Made by a program: the position numbers and the translations under genes. A DNA stretch of 64,000 nt from Hyalella azteca. Lineage: Eukaryota > Arthropoda > Malacostraca > Amphipoda > Hyalellidae. The stretch is taken from positions 102,321 through 166,320 of the forward strand of contig NW_025934950.1 of the NCBI RefSeq assembly GCF_000764305.2, given 5' to 3'. Under the pieces are notes generated by a model that did not search any database, was not told the DNA's origin, and saw nothing but the letters and a program-made list of their open reading frames with translations. Shown here piece by piece: positions 1 to 13,200 of the stretch (positions are counted from its first letter, which is position 1; every line of letters begins with the position of its first letter).

Positions 1-706
1 GAATGGTTTAAATGACAAATGGATAAAAGTTCAAACGATAAGAGAAAAAACGCCATGCGGTTTCCCCGATTTTCTCGCGATTAAGATAAAAACCCTTTAT
101 CATAGGAATTTCAGATAAAATTTATTATCATCAGCATAATTTTGAAGCGTGAACGCTTTCAATCAAGTCCACTGCCAAGTTATGGAAGAATCTACATTTC
201 GAATTATTGAAACAAAAAACCGCAACCTCTCTCAATGACTCGCTGTATGAATTGATTGATGAGTCACGACCATTATAGTCTTCCTCCACTTTTGTCTACC
301 AGAATGTGATCTCCCGCGTACCATTTCACTCGTTAAAACAAAGTCCACAATTTTGACTGCATCTTGTTCCGAATTTACACACTATGGATTGAACACATTC
401 ATGTTTGCCTCCGTTTTTGATCTCCAGGACAGTTGAAAGCAATTAAATATAAGTAAGTACAGTTTGCAGTTGTTCGAGTCCGTCATAACTTGTGGCCCCG
501 GTATCAAATTCCGCTACTAGCTCATCGCACTACACCGCACCTGAAGAACGATACTCACCGCTTTACATTCAATCACATGACAATGCACACCTGCGACGAT
601 ACTGTTATATCATTTGCTGACTATGTTACCGTGACTTAAGTAGATTAAATAGTAAATGTTTTTCTTTCCATCGCGTGTTTTGTGCTAGAAGTTAAATAAA
701 TGAGAT
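1..706. other. Non-coding, nothing recognised
   Basis: AT-rich sequence with no ORF above noise, repeat or RNA gene that I can support. Confidence 0.6.
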
Positions 707-841
707 TTAATTAAATTTAGGTATAAAGTGACACGTCAGGTCAATGACCAGCGATGCTTGAGACAAGCGGCCGCGAGTAGCGCTCGTCGCCGGCCGGCGC
801 ATTGGGGCAACGGCGGCGCTTGGGAACGGCGGGGCTGTCAT
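707..841 (-). other. CpG-rich patch with a 44-codon ORF
   Basis: Bases about 755-840 are strongly GC- and CpG-rich (GCGGCCGC, GCCGGCCGGCGC, GGCGGCGC) inside AT-rich DNA. On the minus strand an ATG-started frame of 44 codons crosses it (MTAPPFPSAAVAPMRRPATS at its start). It could be a promoter CpG patch, a first exon or chance; no splice partner or homology is evident. Confidence 0.25.
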
Positions 842-3800
842 ATTAAAACCCATTTTCATTGTTATTTGATTCTGCAAAACTGTTTTTTTATTAACTACTG
901 CTAAACACCGATTATTTTTCGCTTTGTGATAAAATTTTCTTCTATTAAAGTACTTTTATGTAACCAGTACGAATGTGTAAATAACGAAATTTTAATGACA
1001 ATGAAAATTTTGATTGGAGTAAATAATGAGGATAAACTATGAGTTAACTGAATACATTTTCCGAACATAGATAACTACGTGGAAAGAAAACGTTCAGCCT
1101 CCGTGGCAAGCAACGAAACAACATGGGCAATAACGCTTTAACATTAATATCCATCACAACAGGTGTCCACATAAACAAATGCACCGAGACACCACTCAAT
1201 GTTTCTTCTTGGGACCCCTTGCACGATCCACTCCTTCCCAATTAATATCCTGCACTCAATCATCCAGCAGCAAAAGCGTGTCATTCATCAATTACCCTAT
1301 TTTAGGGTATCTGAAGAAACGCTGTGGGAGCTCAAAAAATATTTCATCGTCTCTAATACTCTTTACACTCCCTAAAACCCTCTTTTCCAGTAGCCGAGTT
1401 CAAAAGCTTGTGCAGAAGTAAACGATGATACCACAAACTAGAATGAAAACCACAAAACGCACCTTTTCCAAGTTAGTGAACCATTATCTGAGAGAAAATG
1501 AGGCGAGCGCCAATCACCACAGCCTTCCAACTCGCATAAAACCATAACCTGACGAGCCACAGCCTTTCACGGACTGCCGATCAATAAGAACTTACGAGCC
1601 AATTTATGGTGTTCAAATTTACTCTTGATTTTCCTGCTTAAGTATGCTGATAAAATTTACGCCAACAGAGTAAACAGCGAACACACAGCGAAGATAATAA
1701 TCAAGTTGAAGTTTAATAAAGCGGAATGTTTGGTGTTTACATCTTGAGTCTTTGTGTGAAGGAGTCTGCGCGGGAGATGAGTGGCAGTTTCTAGAGGATA
1801 TCCTTTCCAGAATCCTATTTCCAGTCAAAGTTTTACAAAACTTGTTGCATGCCTTTATTCAAGACGTTAATCCTAGATCTTCTCTAATGCAATGAGATAT
1901 TTCCCTTTAAATAGAATTTTGTTAGCTGTAGGATATCCTAATTCTAGCCATTGCTCGGCACCCCATGCTAACGACGTCACCGATCTAGTTGCCAGACACT
2001 TTCATCTCTTCATCTTTCCGCAAACGTCATTGACTCGCTCTTCTTCCTCTAACTCTCCAACCCCATACAACTCCATGCTTTGTCTTAGCCTTCCATCCTC
2101 TCAATCGTTTCAGGGATTTAACTTGGGAATCAAATTTAAAATCCATTATGGAAAATGTCTTTGTTTGGATGAAAATGGAAGCGTTTGGCGACAATTCTAT
2201 GAGCTAAATAACCTTGCGGGAGGAGGGGCCTAAATGTTGTAAATCAATCCATGTTAGTAGGACCGCATGTGTTTGATTCTGGTGTATGTGATCAAGTGCC
2301 ATCGCCATGCCAAGTGGACGCCCGCCATGTTCACCACCACACCTTATTTTATTTATTATAAATGGAGCGATCGTGCTTTGGTTACAAATGAACAAGTTGA
2401 GGCTACGCAAACCACTCTGCTCACTTTCCATACCGCGCCGAGCATATTTTTACTTTTAACCTGGAAAGCAAATATTGGCGTCGAGAAGACTGGTCAAAGA
2501 AGATTTACGTTCGAATACCTGGACTGACGGATGTCCTTGGTCAGTGGCGCTTAGACATTCGCCTCAATACAGGATACGAAAGTCGACCGACTGCTGGAGC
2601 TCACAAAACTGTCCGATTCCTTGCCGCACAGAGCAGATAAAGTTTTTCGACGTCTTTATTGCTATACCATATCTCATTTCTGAATACATTTTTCCGCGGA
2701 AGGAGCACACCTCAATTTATGCTATTCCAAATTACTTTATTCAGAGGATCATATGAGATATGGGGACAGGTTTAGGTTTGGGTGCCTATAGTGCCGTAGC
2801 CCAGCCTATTCTTGCTTTGCTATGTTATTTCTACGGCGTTGGAAGCTTCTGTGAGAATTTCTCCAGTTGCTTAGCACAATTCTTTAGGGTCCCGCATTAT
2901 TCTAAATGAAAAATGCGGCTTGTCGATATTGTTTTCAAATACTTTAGTGATCGCAAGATTTACTCTGCTGTAGAAAACGAACTATGATGATCAATAGAAA
3001 TCAATTTTACTTTAAAGTTACAAATTTAAATTGTTTGTAAGCAGGAATTGAGCGTTAAACTAGTCATTTACTGTCGTTATGCAATGAAATGATTGAAAAA
3101 TATGTCAAATTTGGTTTAAATCTCGGATTAATTTAACAATACATTTATTCAGTCGTAATTGACGAGATTCCTGGAAACGTGTATCTACTTTACTTACAAT
3201 GTTGAACAACGTTAAAGTAACTTTGAAGTAAAATTAGTTAAGGAAATTAGTTAAGGAATACTAATGTGATTTTCCTTGAGTGGATCTACTGACACCGAGT
3301 TCAAATCAATTAACACTTCAATAAATTCAATTTAAGAGAACTTTTCCTATTGCATGTATGGAGTTTAGTGTAATGGGCTAATCAGAAATTTTCAGTCGAA
3401 ACATGAGACTGTGCCCTACATATATAAACAGAAATATATATAGCAAACTATGGTCACAATACCACAAGCAATCATCTGTTTCAATGCTTCCTCTTCGAGA
3501 CATAGTTAATACTTATTTGCCTTTGAGCAACAATGGATATATTTTTCAAAGAACTTGTATGAATTTGAAACGTGAACAATTTCTTTCTTTTATAGATAAG
3601 GCATCTTCTTTTCTTTGGTGCTATTCGCTCCCTATAATAACTTCTTGTGTAAGAACTCAGAATTATATTCCAACAGTAGCTACACAATACGTTCAGTTTT
3701 ATCGATTTGATGGTTTAATGAACATCATCTTAGCGATATATTTCGTAATGCGGATACATCTTTAAAATTATAGTCTAATTTACTACGCCTGGGCAATGTT

Positions 3801-4744
3801 AAAAATTTAACCTATATTTTTCACGCTACTTCATATGATTCCAACATGCATGCTGTCTCGTGCCATAGAACATTACTTTTTATTCTAGGTGTCAAATTCA
3901 GCTTGCGTGTAAAAACTTCAACGGCTTCAATGTAAGCGTCACGCTGAACTGCCGTCGTCCGGGGGTACGGAAAGCGTCTGCGTTTATCGATCAGGAGAAA
4001 TCTTTATTGATCTGAAGGGGACTTGAGAGCAGCGCTCGAGGATGCTCAAGCTTTTAAGCTCGAGAGGCGTAGCTGATCTTTACACCATTCCAGTCACCTT
4101 CGTCCCTCGGATGTGCCGCAATTGGTATTTGGATTGTTAACGTGTGTAACTCTGGCATTACAGAATGATTAAAATAACTCAATGCTTATTGCCAATAAAT
4201 TAAAATTTTCTTATGTCATTTTGAGGTTATATGCTCAAGTTAATGATATACCGCAAGGACTTGATATAAGATGAACGCTGAATGCAAACTGATGTTTTCT
4301 CCAGCTAGAGGGCAGTCCATTGTTTTGAGATTATTTTGACTGCAATTTGTAATCTTTAACATCATTAGAATTGTAAATAAATATATCGAATTATTTTATG
4401 CTTTGGATAAACAATAATAAGCAACTCTACAGTTGCATTTTAGGCACAAGCAACTTTTTTCGCGATTTGTTGTGTTGAATTCAAAAAAAGTGACGAGATA
4501 CGGGCATAATTTTGAAATTTTCGAACAGTAATTTCTAGGATGCGAATGCCCATCAAACAATATGCACACTATTAATAATATTAAAATTTGCTTGTTTTGA
4601 TTAGGATTCAATTTCAGTTTACATAAATAAACATATTTACATCACTGTTTCCAAATTTATTTTTAAAATGAATAATGTAAGCAATACATGCATTAGACTT
4701 CAGTAAAATATTTTTCACAGACACACTCTTGCGTGCCCCCGCTC
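842..4744. other. Intergenic, nothing recognised
   Basis: Only short ORFs, the longest 120 codons (3403-3765), with AT-driven composition and no family motif. A small direct duplication AATTAGTTAAGGAA lies near 3234-3260. A GC-richer patch at 3950-4090 carries repeated GCTCGAG words but no gene. Confidence 0.55.
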
Positions 4745-4939
4745 TTAAATACAGGAACTTTCTTCCATCCGTCGATGCGTATCAAAAAAGTTCCTGTCAC
4801 GGACACCGTTAATAAATTGTACAGCAACAGGATCTAGGAACTGATGCCTGGGCCTCAGCGTGTCTTGAACTCTGCGAGCGATGGCGTTGAGCAACGGAGC
4901 GTGAGCATCAATGGAGCCCATTATAGGGTATCCTCTTAC
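4745..4939 (-). CDS. Unrecognised ORF, possible terminal exon
   Basis: Minus-strand open frame that directly follows an acceptor-like AATAG and runs to a stop at 4745. Its start codon TTG is not a convincing translation start, so if real it would be a spliced 3' exon. The residues look protein-like (GYPIMGSIDAHAPLLNAIAR, FLDPVAVQFINGVRDRNFFD), but I do not recognise a family. No polypyrimidine tract of note precedes it and no partner exon was found. Confidence 0.2.
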   Translation of the reverse strand, partial: VRGYPIMGSIDAHAPLLNAIARRVQDTLRPRHQFLDPVAVQFINGVRDRNFFDTHRRMEESSCI

Positions 4940-4942
4940 CAA

Positions 4943-7214
4943 CTATTCAGCTTTACAATGTTCAGAGAACAGCGAATCTAGTAAACTATAGTACTTATTT
5001 GCATTTAAATAAAATTCAAGATATCATAAGTTTGATAACAGAGTTCAGAAAGCTTTTTGCATTACGTTATCAATGCAATTGAATACTGATGATCTGAGAA
5101 GGATAAAAACAAATTGAATGCCCTCTTTTGATGTAAAGAAAAACTTTATTGAAGTTATGCGCGATCGAGCCTCGGATCAATAAATTTTTAATCATGTTTG
5201 ATATAAATGTTTACACTAAAATCAAAGTTTTTTACCCGAGTTGCTGTCAACCTCGTTCGGACATGGCACAAGAAATAATTGCAAGTGTGTTACTCTTCAC
5301 TAATGCCCGAAGTTTTTTGAAAATGTCCACTTTTTTCGGCGCATGACAGCGATAATTTTGTTAATAAAGTGCGGGTCCAGAGTGTGCGGGTAACACGTGT
5401 TGTCGGCCGAGCTTGGCACGGAGAAAAAGAGTGAGGTCTCTAAGATGGCAGGCCGGCTGCAATAACAAACTTGGCTCGCTTGTACACGGCGTCTCTCGTC
5501 TCTTTATTAGTAAGGCGAGCCCAAGCTATCGTGAGACCCTCGTACGTATTGATAAAGTCAACATTAGAGCCTCCACATGGACGCCCGTAATACACCGTCC
5601 TCGTAATCTTGAACACCAAAAGTTCGTTGTTTATCGGCTAAAACTAATACAGCGGTCTTTGACGGCAGTTTCAGTCATATGAGCGCTGACTGATCGAGGC
5701 TCAAATGAATCATGCTGAAACACTGTTAGTACATTGTACTACATTACATTGTATTGTCATTTGAATTTTCAAAGTACTAACACCCCAACATGCTGAGCGA
5801 TAAACAAATGGACTATGAAATTCCGTAAAATTCGGGCAGCTCCATTTCATAATATACAATGAACGCTCGGACAAAAAAAAATATAGTATGTATCTAGAAC
5901 GCCTCATGTCTCGTGATGTGCAAAAGTAACAACGACTATACGGTTTCCAAACAAACAATACTAATGGCAATACTAAAAATTTGATCGTGAAGAACTCATA
6001 ATTCAGTTCCGTACTTATAGCTGGCATATTTCCATCTCAGATTCGGCGTGTTCGATCAGAAACACTTCACTGTGGTCATGAGAAACGCTGGGCAGAACGT
6101 GGGGAACCGAGACGGTTGCCCATTCGCGTAATCAGAACATGATCCCCTTACAGCCCACCACTCACTTCCCTGGAGTGGGCAACACAGCAGCACTGTTCTT
6201 TGCTTGGTATTGGTTCCCCTCTTGCATCATGGCAGTTCACTTCTACTGTACCTGCCGTTATGCCTACTACTTTTATGCGACTATCTCATGCGTCGATTGT
6301 GATGACGAGGAAGTCACTCAACATGATCACAGTCCAAAGCCAAAGAGTGGGTTCCACCACACTATTCTAATGTTGGGAGCGGACCACTCAGCCCACTCAG
6401 GAGAGGGCCATCGCTTTGCAGATACCCCGCCCCGGTGCACAATAGCGGAATGCCCCACCTAATTTTGTCTGACTTCAAGCATTTCTCCTTCAGTTAATTT
6501 ATAGCCAGCATTTGCATTTGAATCCTATATGAGAGAACGAATGGAAGACGGCGGACGGCAGGGCAAAGCATAGCAGCCAGACAGTCATCGGGCTTAGTAG
6601 GCTCGCCAAACGAACTATTATGTGCACGAGGTACAAACATACTACATTAAAAAATACCTTGTTTCTTAGGCTCGTGACATTTTGCGAATATCTCGGCTGA
6701 TTTTCTGCGAGTTTTTCGCCATTATTAATAGCATCGAAGAGCTGCGTCACGAAGACAGGATTTCGTCCTGTACAACATTCCCTTTAATCGCACTCAGCTC
6801 ACGGATTTGACGGAACCAAGGTTGACCAGTCTCTTTATCTGTGTACCTGCAAATCATTCTTTTAAATATTTTCAGTGTTCATCGCAATTTGATGAGCGTT
6901 ACGTTGTATCCGTTCGTATGAAGTTTCGTGCATGTGAAGTTCGTCTACGTCGAAAATCGTGTAGTCGTGCTTGGCTAATCAGCTTCATCACGATCACTCG
7001 GGGATACAACGAAGCTAATCTGCCACAGCATTTCTCCTTTCAAGACTTCTCAACATTTATCGGCCCACTGAAGAATAATGGCCGACGGCGTGATGCAAAT
7101 ACCGAGTCTCGAAAACGTCCAATCCTCTAGAAAATCGCAGCGAGCGGCACGAGACCTAATACTCGACGCATCAAATTCCCTGCCAAGGACTGGATTCCTG
7201 GTATATTAAAGAGT
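4943..7214. other. Intergenic, nothing recognised
   Basis: Contains two GC-richer stretches (5390-5700 and 6060-6470) with plus-strand ORFs of 89 and 107 codons. Neither shows a domain, splice context or repeat structure. Confidence 0.5.
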
Positions 7215-7296
7215 GAGACTTTTATTATTGATAAGCGAGGGCCATTCTATTAATGAGCGTGGCCTACTAGACTAATGAGCGAGACCTCTAAGACTC
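7215..7296. repeat. 22-bp tandem repeat, about 3.7 copies
   Basis: Units of exactly 22 bases start at 7215, 7237, 7259 and 7281; examples are GAGGGCCATTCTATTAATGA+GC and GTGGCCTACTAGACTAATGA+GC. Confidence 0.75.
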
Positions 7297-10200
7297 GCTA
7301 TTATATGTCCGAAGAGGCTGCATCAAAAATTGGGAATCTTTTCCGCAACAGAACTGAGTAAAACCTAAATATTCATCTTTATTATGGATATGTGTTATGA
7401 ACACTTTTCTAACTTCATGCTGTTGATTTAGGCTAACTAAAATATATTATTATCCAGTCGAAAGAGAGAATTATGTACTTAACGAAAAATTTAAAAGCAT
7501 GTATTTTACATGTCGTCATGCAAAACTTCAATATAAACCGTTCAATGTAAACGAGGATTTTGTTCTGATCAGAAACAGTAATTTTATATGACATTCTGTT
7601 AAAAATTGAGCAGTGAACGAAAATAAGTAATGATAAAAAATAACGATAAAATATTGAGATTTTTGCCTTGATTGATCTTAACGTGGGTTCATTATTGTGA
7701 GTAATAGTTAATAGTTATTCTACAACCTTAACATCTCATACGAGATATTTCATACGGTAAATGATTTTCTTTAGCGATATTGAGTAAGTAAATTAAATTA
7801 TGCTCTTACTTTTCACTTCGATTATGCGGAGAATTTTGTTCATTTACGAGTATATATATACAACTTGAATTTTTATATTTTTTTAAACATCACGAATTAT
7901 AATGGTCTCGAGTTGAACTCACTTGTTTTCGCTACCATGAATTTGATGGATTTTATCTTGGAAAAGTGAATTTAATGAGTATTGACTCCAGAACTCGGTG
8001 CATAAATATAAAATAATTTGGGTGTTTACATCAATAACTAAAAATTGAATTCGTATTATATAGAAAATTTAGCCGAGATTTTGACCCATTACCTTTCGTT
8101 AAACATGAGTACATAGCTCATGCTCACAGTGCATGTGCGTATATATGAAGGTTAAACGCAGGTTTCGTTGCGACTCTTCGTGGTTGGGTTTCATGTCGGA
8201 TGCTCGTCGTGCTGCCTGAGCCGCGCCAACAAACCGCCATCGTCAAATTTGAATCTTTTCCATGGTCCATAAGCGGCTGATGGCTAGAAAGATTAGAGCC
8301 CTTCGATCGCAGTCGTGGTCTTCGACATAATTCCCTTTCAATTATTGTTACTCAAGCCTCAGAGAAATCCCGCAAGCAAAGAGAGACACGTATAAGCCCT
8401 TGAGATGTTAATCAGAGAGCCATTTCTCTCATAGTCTTCACGATCAAAATTTGCAAACTTTTCTGCGTTTCTGCGAAAAGTAAGAAAAAAACTGACCGCA
8501 CAGAGATTCACATGAAAAATTCTTTATGGTGTTATTTATACAATTATTTCAGATTTTCTTCAAAAAAGTTTGTGCCAAAACACGAATCACGAGTAAAATC
8601 ATTGTTAATTTACATAATTTTACATATCTCATAGAGGTGGACTTCGATTTTTATATCCTATGGTATAAGATAAATTAAAAATCCGAATTGATTGCGCGCT
8701 CTCTATGTTAATATTTTAAGCACAAAAGAGCCTTTCGGGACTTTCTCTCATTTAAAATCAGTCCATGAAATTTTCCACGATGTACCCCGTAGAGCATTGC
8801 CTCCCTCATAGGTGTATTCTGTCGAGTCTTTCACCTGTCTTGAATACTTGTCAGGCAAGTTTGAGCTCGAGACGTACACCCGTGAGGCCAAATCCTTCTC
8901 ATAAGATCCATTGTTACGTTCCAAGACCCTATACGTATAAACGTACCACGGCGCTCCTACCCAACGATCGCTTCTCAAAATTGCGCCATCAGAAATCATC
9001 AAATCATCTGGCAAAGCGGCAATATAATACACTACTTTATTATGGCTCGCGGTCATAGCTCTTCAGGTTTATGTGATACTAATTACCGTGTACTAGAGAT
9101 GCTCTAGAGCACATTATCATACTAATGCTAGAGCTATACTCACCGGTTTCATGTCGGCTGTCGGCGCAACAAGAAGGCTTTGCTGGCACAATGGTCGCGG
9201 CACATGCTTTTCCATACCAAATATCCTCTTCAGAAAGCTTTTAATATTCTGCCAAGTCTCTTTAATATTACTCGCGATTAGTGTTGTGGAGCTGTAGGGT
9301 GGGAGACTGATGTATGCAGCTCATCTATATACACGAGTCATGCATGACTGTACGCAGTGAGGGTCAACACAAGCGACCATTGTGTGCATATTTTATAATT
9401 TCCAGCGCCTATAATTTATCAAACAAGATTGATCAAATTCAATTTCAACGGCCACATGGCGCCATTTTAAAGCCAGTAAGTCCGAAGAATCGTTCACTAA
9501 ATATTGATCATAAGCAGTTTGATGATAGTTTTTTTTAAATATTCTTTAAGTTTACAACTTAATATTTTTTATTGACAGACGTTCGAGGTGTTGAACGAAT
9601 ATTCGCGGATGTGAATTTATTTTTCCTAAGACAATTTTTCAACCCTTCAGAATGTAGAAAATTATCACAATGAACATATATAAGTGGACAAAATAAAAAA
9701 CATTATAAATGCATGCATTTGTTGTGGGTAATGGTACTACCTGAAATTATTTTGGACATCAAAGCAAATAAGTAATTGAAAATGAGGATGTAGAAAATTG
9801 CTTTTCCACACGAGCCCAATTCCGCTGCCATTAATGTCCTAATCTTTTTAATTTAAATTTGCTCGAACTTTTTTGACGCTAAAAGAAACAACTCTAACAA
9901 TTGGCGAAGTATAGGCAACATTTTTCTAAAACCTTCACCTCAATTCAAGATTTCAGAAAAATAATATGAGGGGTTCAAAAAAATAAGTTCAGATCACCAC
10001 GTGGATTTTCTTGAGAGGCTATAAAATTTAGCCGGTTTAAAATAGTGAGATGATGCGCACAATGAAGTTTGATTCATCCGTGAGTGGAGAAATAGCCATT
10101 AATGATCAATAGATATTTACTTAAAAAACTACCTATTAACAATTAAAATAGGGTTCTTGCCAGAAGCAACATTTTTCCGCTATAATTATCCCGGAGATTA

Positions 10201-13200
10201 GCTTACGGTGATCGGCTTTAAGCTATGCATCACTATAAATGCAGTTTTTTAATTTTATTATTGCAGAGTTATTGCAGTTGTATTGCTGGACCTACAACGT
10301 TTACAGTCAGTACGAATATAAACGCTCCTGTTAGTCGTACATTTCATTATTTCAAAAATAGCTTCAAATTTGTTCTTTCGCATATATGTATTTGTGTGGT
10401 TAAAATTGATAAAAGCTTGCAAATTGGCAGAACTATTGGAAATCATTGTGAAATCCAAAATTGCGGTAAACTGATCTAACAACATGTATATTACAGTTTA
10501 ATATATGATGTTTGTGTCACATTATAAGTACACGACAGTGTGCGTAACTAACTTATATTTGCCTGTTGACGGCCGTGTGCACATATAGTCTATGTAGCCG
10601 CGGCGCCCGCGGTTGGTATGCAGTCTATACGCTCGAGTGAGAGAGCGGCAAAAATAGACTGGCATGCGAGCAGTCCTCGCTGGCTACCCTCACTCGAGGG
10701 GAACGCAACGAGGGGCTTGGGGAGACGCATCAAAAACATGAGATTTAAGTGCGGGCTGGGGAAGAGTAAACATGCGATGGGAACTGCCTTGTTCGAGAGG
10801 CTCGCCTTTATGTACAGTCACTTCAACAGTCGTGTACAAGCCAAGCCAAACCTCAACACATATATACACATAATAATACAAAATATCTAAGTACACAACT
10901 AATACATGTCTCATAAACATTTATTATGTTAATCAAATCAAGAATTGCAAAGTATCGCTTATATTGCAGAACGGTGTTGACGGCTACCAGTTCTATATTG
11001 AGTTCTTGCTTTGAGCTCTTAATGCGTCCTGGCACCAACGCAAAACAAATAATTTATTCTCGAATCCGAACGCGATTAGTAATAGAATTTGGGAAAATGG
11101 TTGCAATTACTTCCACAAAATTATTTATAGAACCTGATTATTTAGAATTGATCATTCGAATTGGATGAAGTTCAGAATTAGTTCATTAATTTTCGCTGCC
11201 ACATGAAAACAGCATGAACTTCAGTGTTTAATTTATAAGTGGTTAAAAACTGTTCACAAAAAAAGCACGATTATATTGCAAATATAATAGTGGAAAGTAT
11301 TATTTTCAAAATTCTGGTATGTACCTGGTCACATCATCAATGCTATGCAATGGAATTTAAATTTTAAAGGTTGTGTTGATAGCATTTTACTTGGTCAGGA
11401 ACAAATATACATCACTGACTGGCCCAAGTTAAGCTTTCACCTAGGAATTACTTTTTACCGATTCGGCCATCGGCTTTATGGTATCCAAGGCTCTGAATAA
11501 ATTCCCCGTGGATAAGTTTGAAGAGTACCTCAAAGCTCATTTCCTCACCGTGAATTCTTAGACGAAACATTTACGCAATCGTGTGAGGATTTTTGCCAGA
11601 GTGCCGTAGGGTCAAGCAGTTCAAGCCCAGGCATGACTTTGACTGGTGGGTGATGATGCATTTTGAAGCGCACCGATTAGAGCATTACGCCAATCATCGC
11701 CTAATTTAGATGCTTTGCATAAGCGAGAGCCACGTACTCTGCTCTTGCATGATACAATAAGGCGCTTTTGATAGATTAGAGAGGTTATGGAGAAGTATGC
11801 AGCAATTACTAGTATTTTAGAGCGCACTTCATCGCTAACTAATGCGCATGCCTCGCTAGTTTACGACTCGTTCGTCAGAATCGCTATTTCCAGCGCGTCT
11901 ATATTCAGGCGGTGTGTTCCGCTAGTACATCTGATAGCGCTCTGCAGAATACCTTTGCATGTTATCCCTGATGCTAGTTGTCCGTTCTTTTATTTTCTTT
12001 CGTCTAATTTGTTATATGATCCTGCATTTCATCTCAGAGTTTTTATTAAAGCATTTATTTCAGTCTGAACCAACAAAAATCAATGTTTTGAAATAGGACA
12101 GAAATTAATACCCGTACGTAGTTGACAAAGCTTGCAATGACTTCTGTTTTGCATGTATTCCACCGATAATTTTCCGTGACGAATTCGTTTGTGTACCGTC
12201 TTTGAAGAATTGCCAGTCGTTAGTTAAATATATTCAGTATACTTTTTAGATTCTAATCAGTAGATTCAGCAGTTCGCATACTTTTAAAGTCGAAAGTGCA
12301 GAAAAACTGAAGTTTCATCGTATCAATCAGTTGTGGAAAGGTAAATGTGGGAAAATGAGCTCATTCCTGAGGCCCTGCGGCGCTTCATGAGTTGAGCCAA
12401 ATTGAGCGCATTGCAATATTGGCTCTAAAACTCTATTGAATGAGGGAAAATCGTGGTGTAACTTTCTGTGGCGTCCTAGGATCTAAACACGTCAGGTATC
12501 ATCTTGGATTGCAGATGTTTTTTTGTTTCTCTGCTTGATGTATATGTGGCTGCGAAGGAGTTTTACACATCCAACTGAAAACAACGACAGATCCAATCCT
12601 TGCTTGCTATTAGTCTGATATTCAAATATCTGAATGAGCGTGCCAAGATTCTCAGAGAAGTATTCAAATTTCCACCTATAGACGTGTCTCAGCTCTTTGG
12701 ATGGCCGAGGCAGCGATAGTTAAGAATTGTAATTAAAATAGGGAAAATCTATATTAATGCTGGTCACTTGTTTCGCAAATGTAATCGCATTCATTTGTTG
12801 TTACTTCCTCGATATTATATTTGCTGTCGGCCAGAATTCATTTATCATTGTAATTTCCGGCATGTCCTTGGGTTCATTCGAGTTTCAATATTGTTGCTAT
12901 CTCTTATGGTTTGTTTATTATAAAAATCCTCTCAGAGGAGCTCTTTAATTAGGCGGCGACGGACTGGTTTCGACAACAGTTTGATTCTTCACACAAGGCT
13001 GGCAGAGAAGGGAAAGTTTTAGTGCCCCGGCACCAACAGGAGGCAAGATGAATGTGGTTGGCTACGCGACACTCGACGGCATCACAGCTCAGAATTTTAG
13101 AGCCCGCAAGCCAATGCGATGAGAGGAAGGGGCACTGAAGACGAGCAGCTCTCACTCCGCGTGTCGCTATCTCACGCTCTTTTGCACAAAATGGATCACG

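Noticed and set aside
472..490. GTTCGAGTCC word resembling a tRNA T-loop
   Set aside because: No cloverleaf fits the flanks.
8748..9058. Overlapping 102- and 97-codon ORFs on opposite strands
   Set aside because: The minus-strand peptide looks somewhat protein-like, but the lengths are expected by chance in 64 kb and neither matches a family I know.
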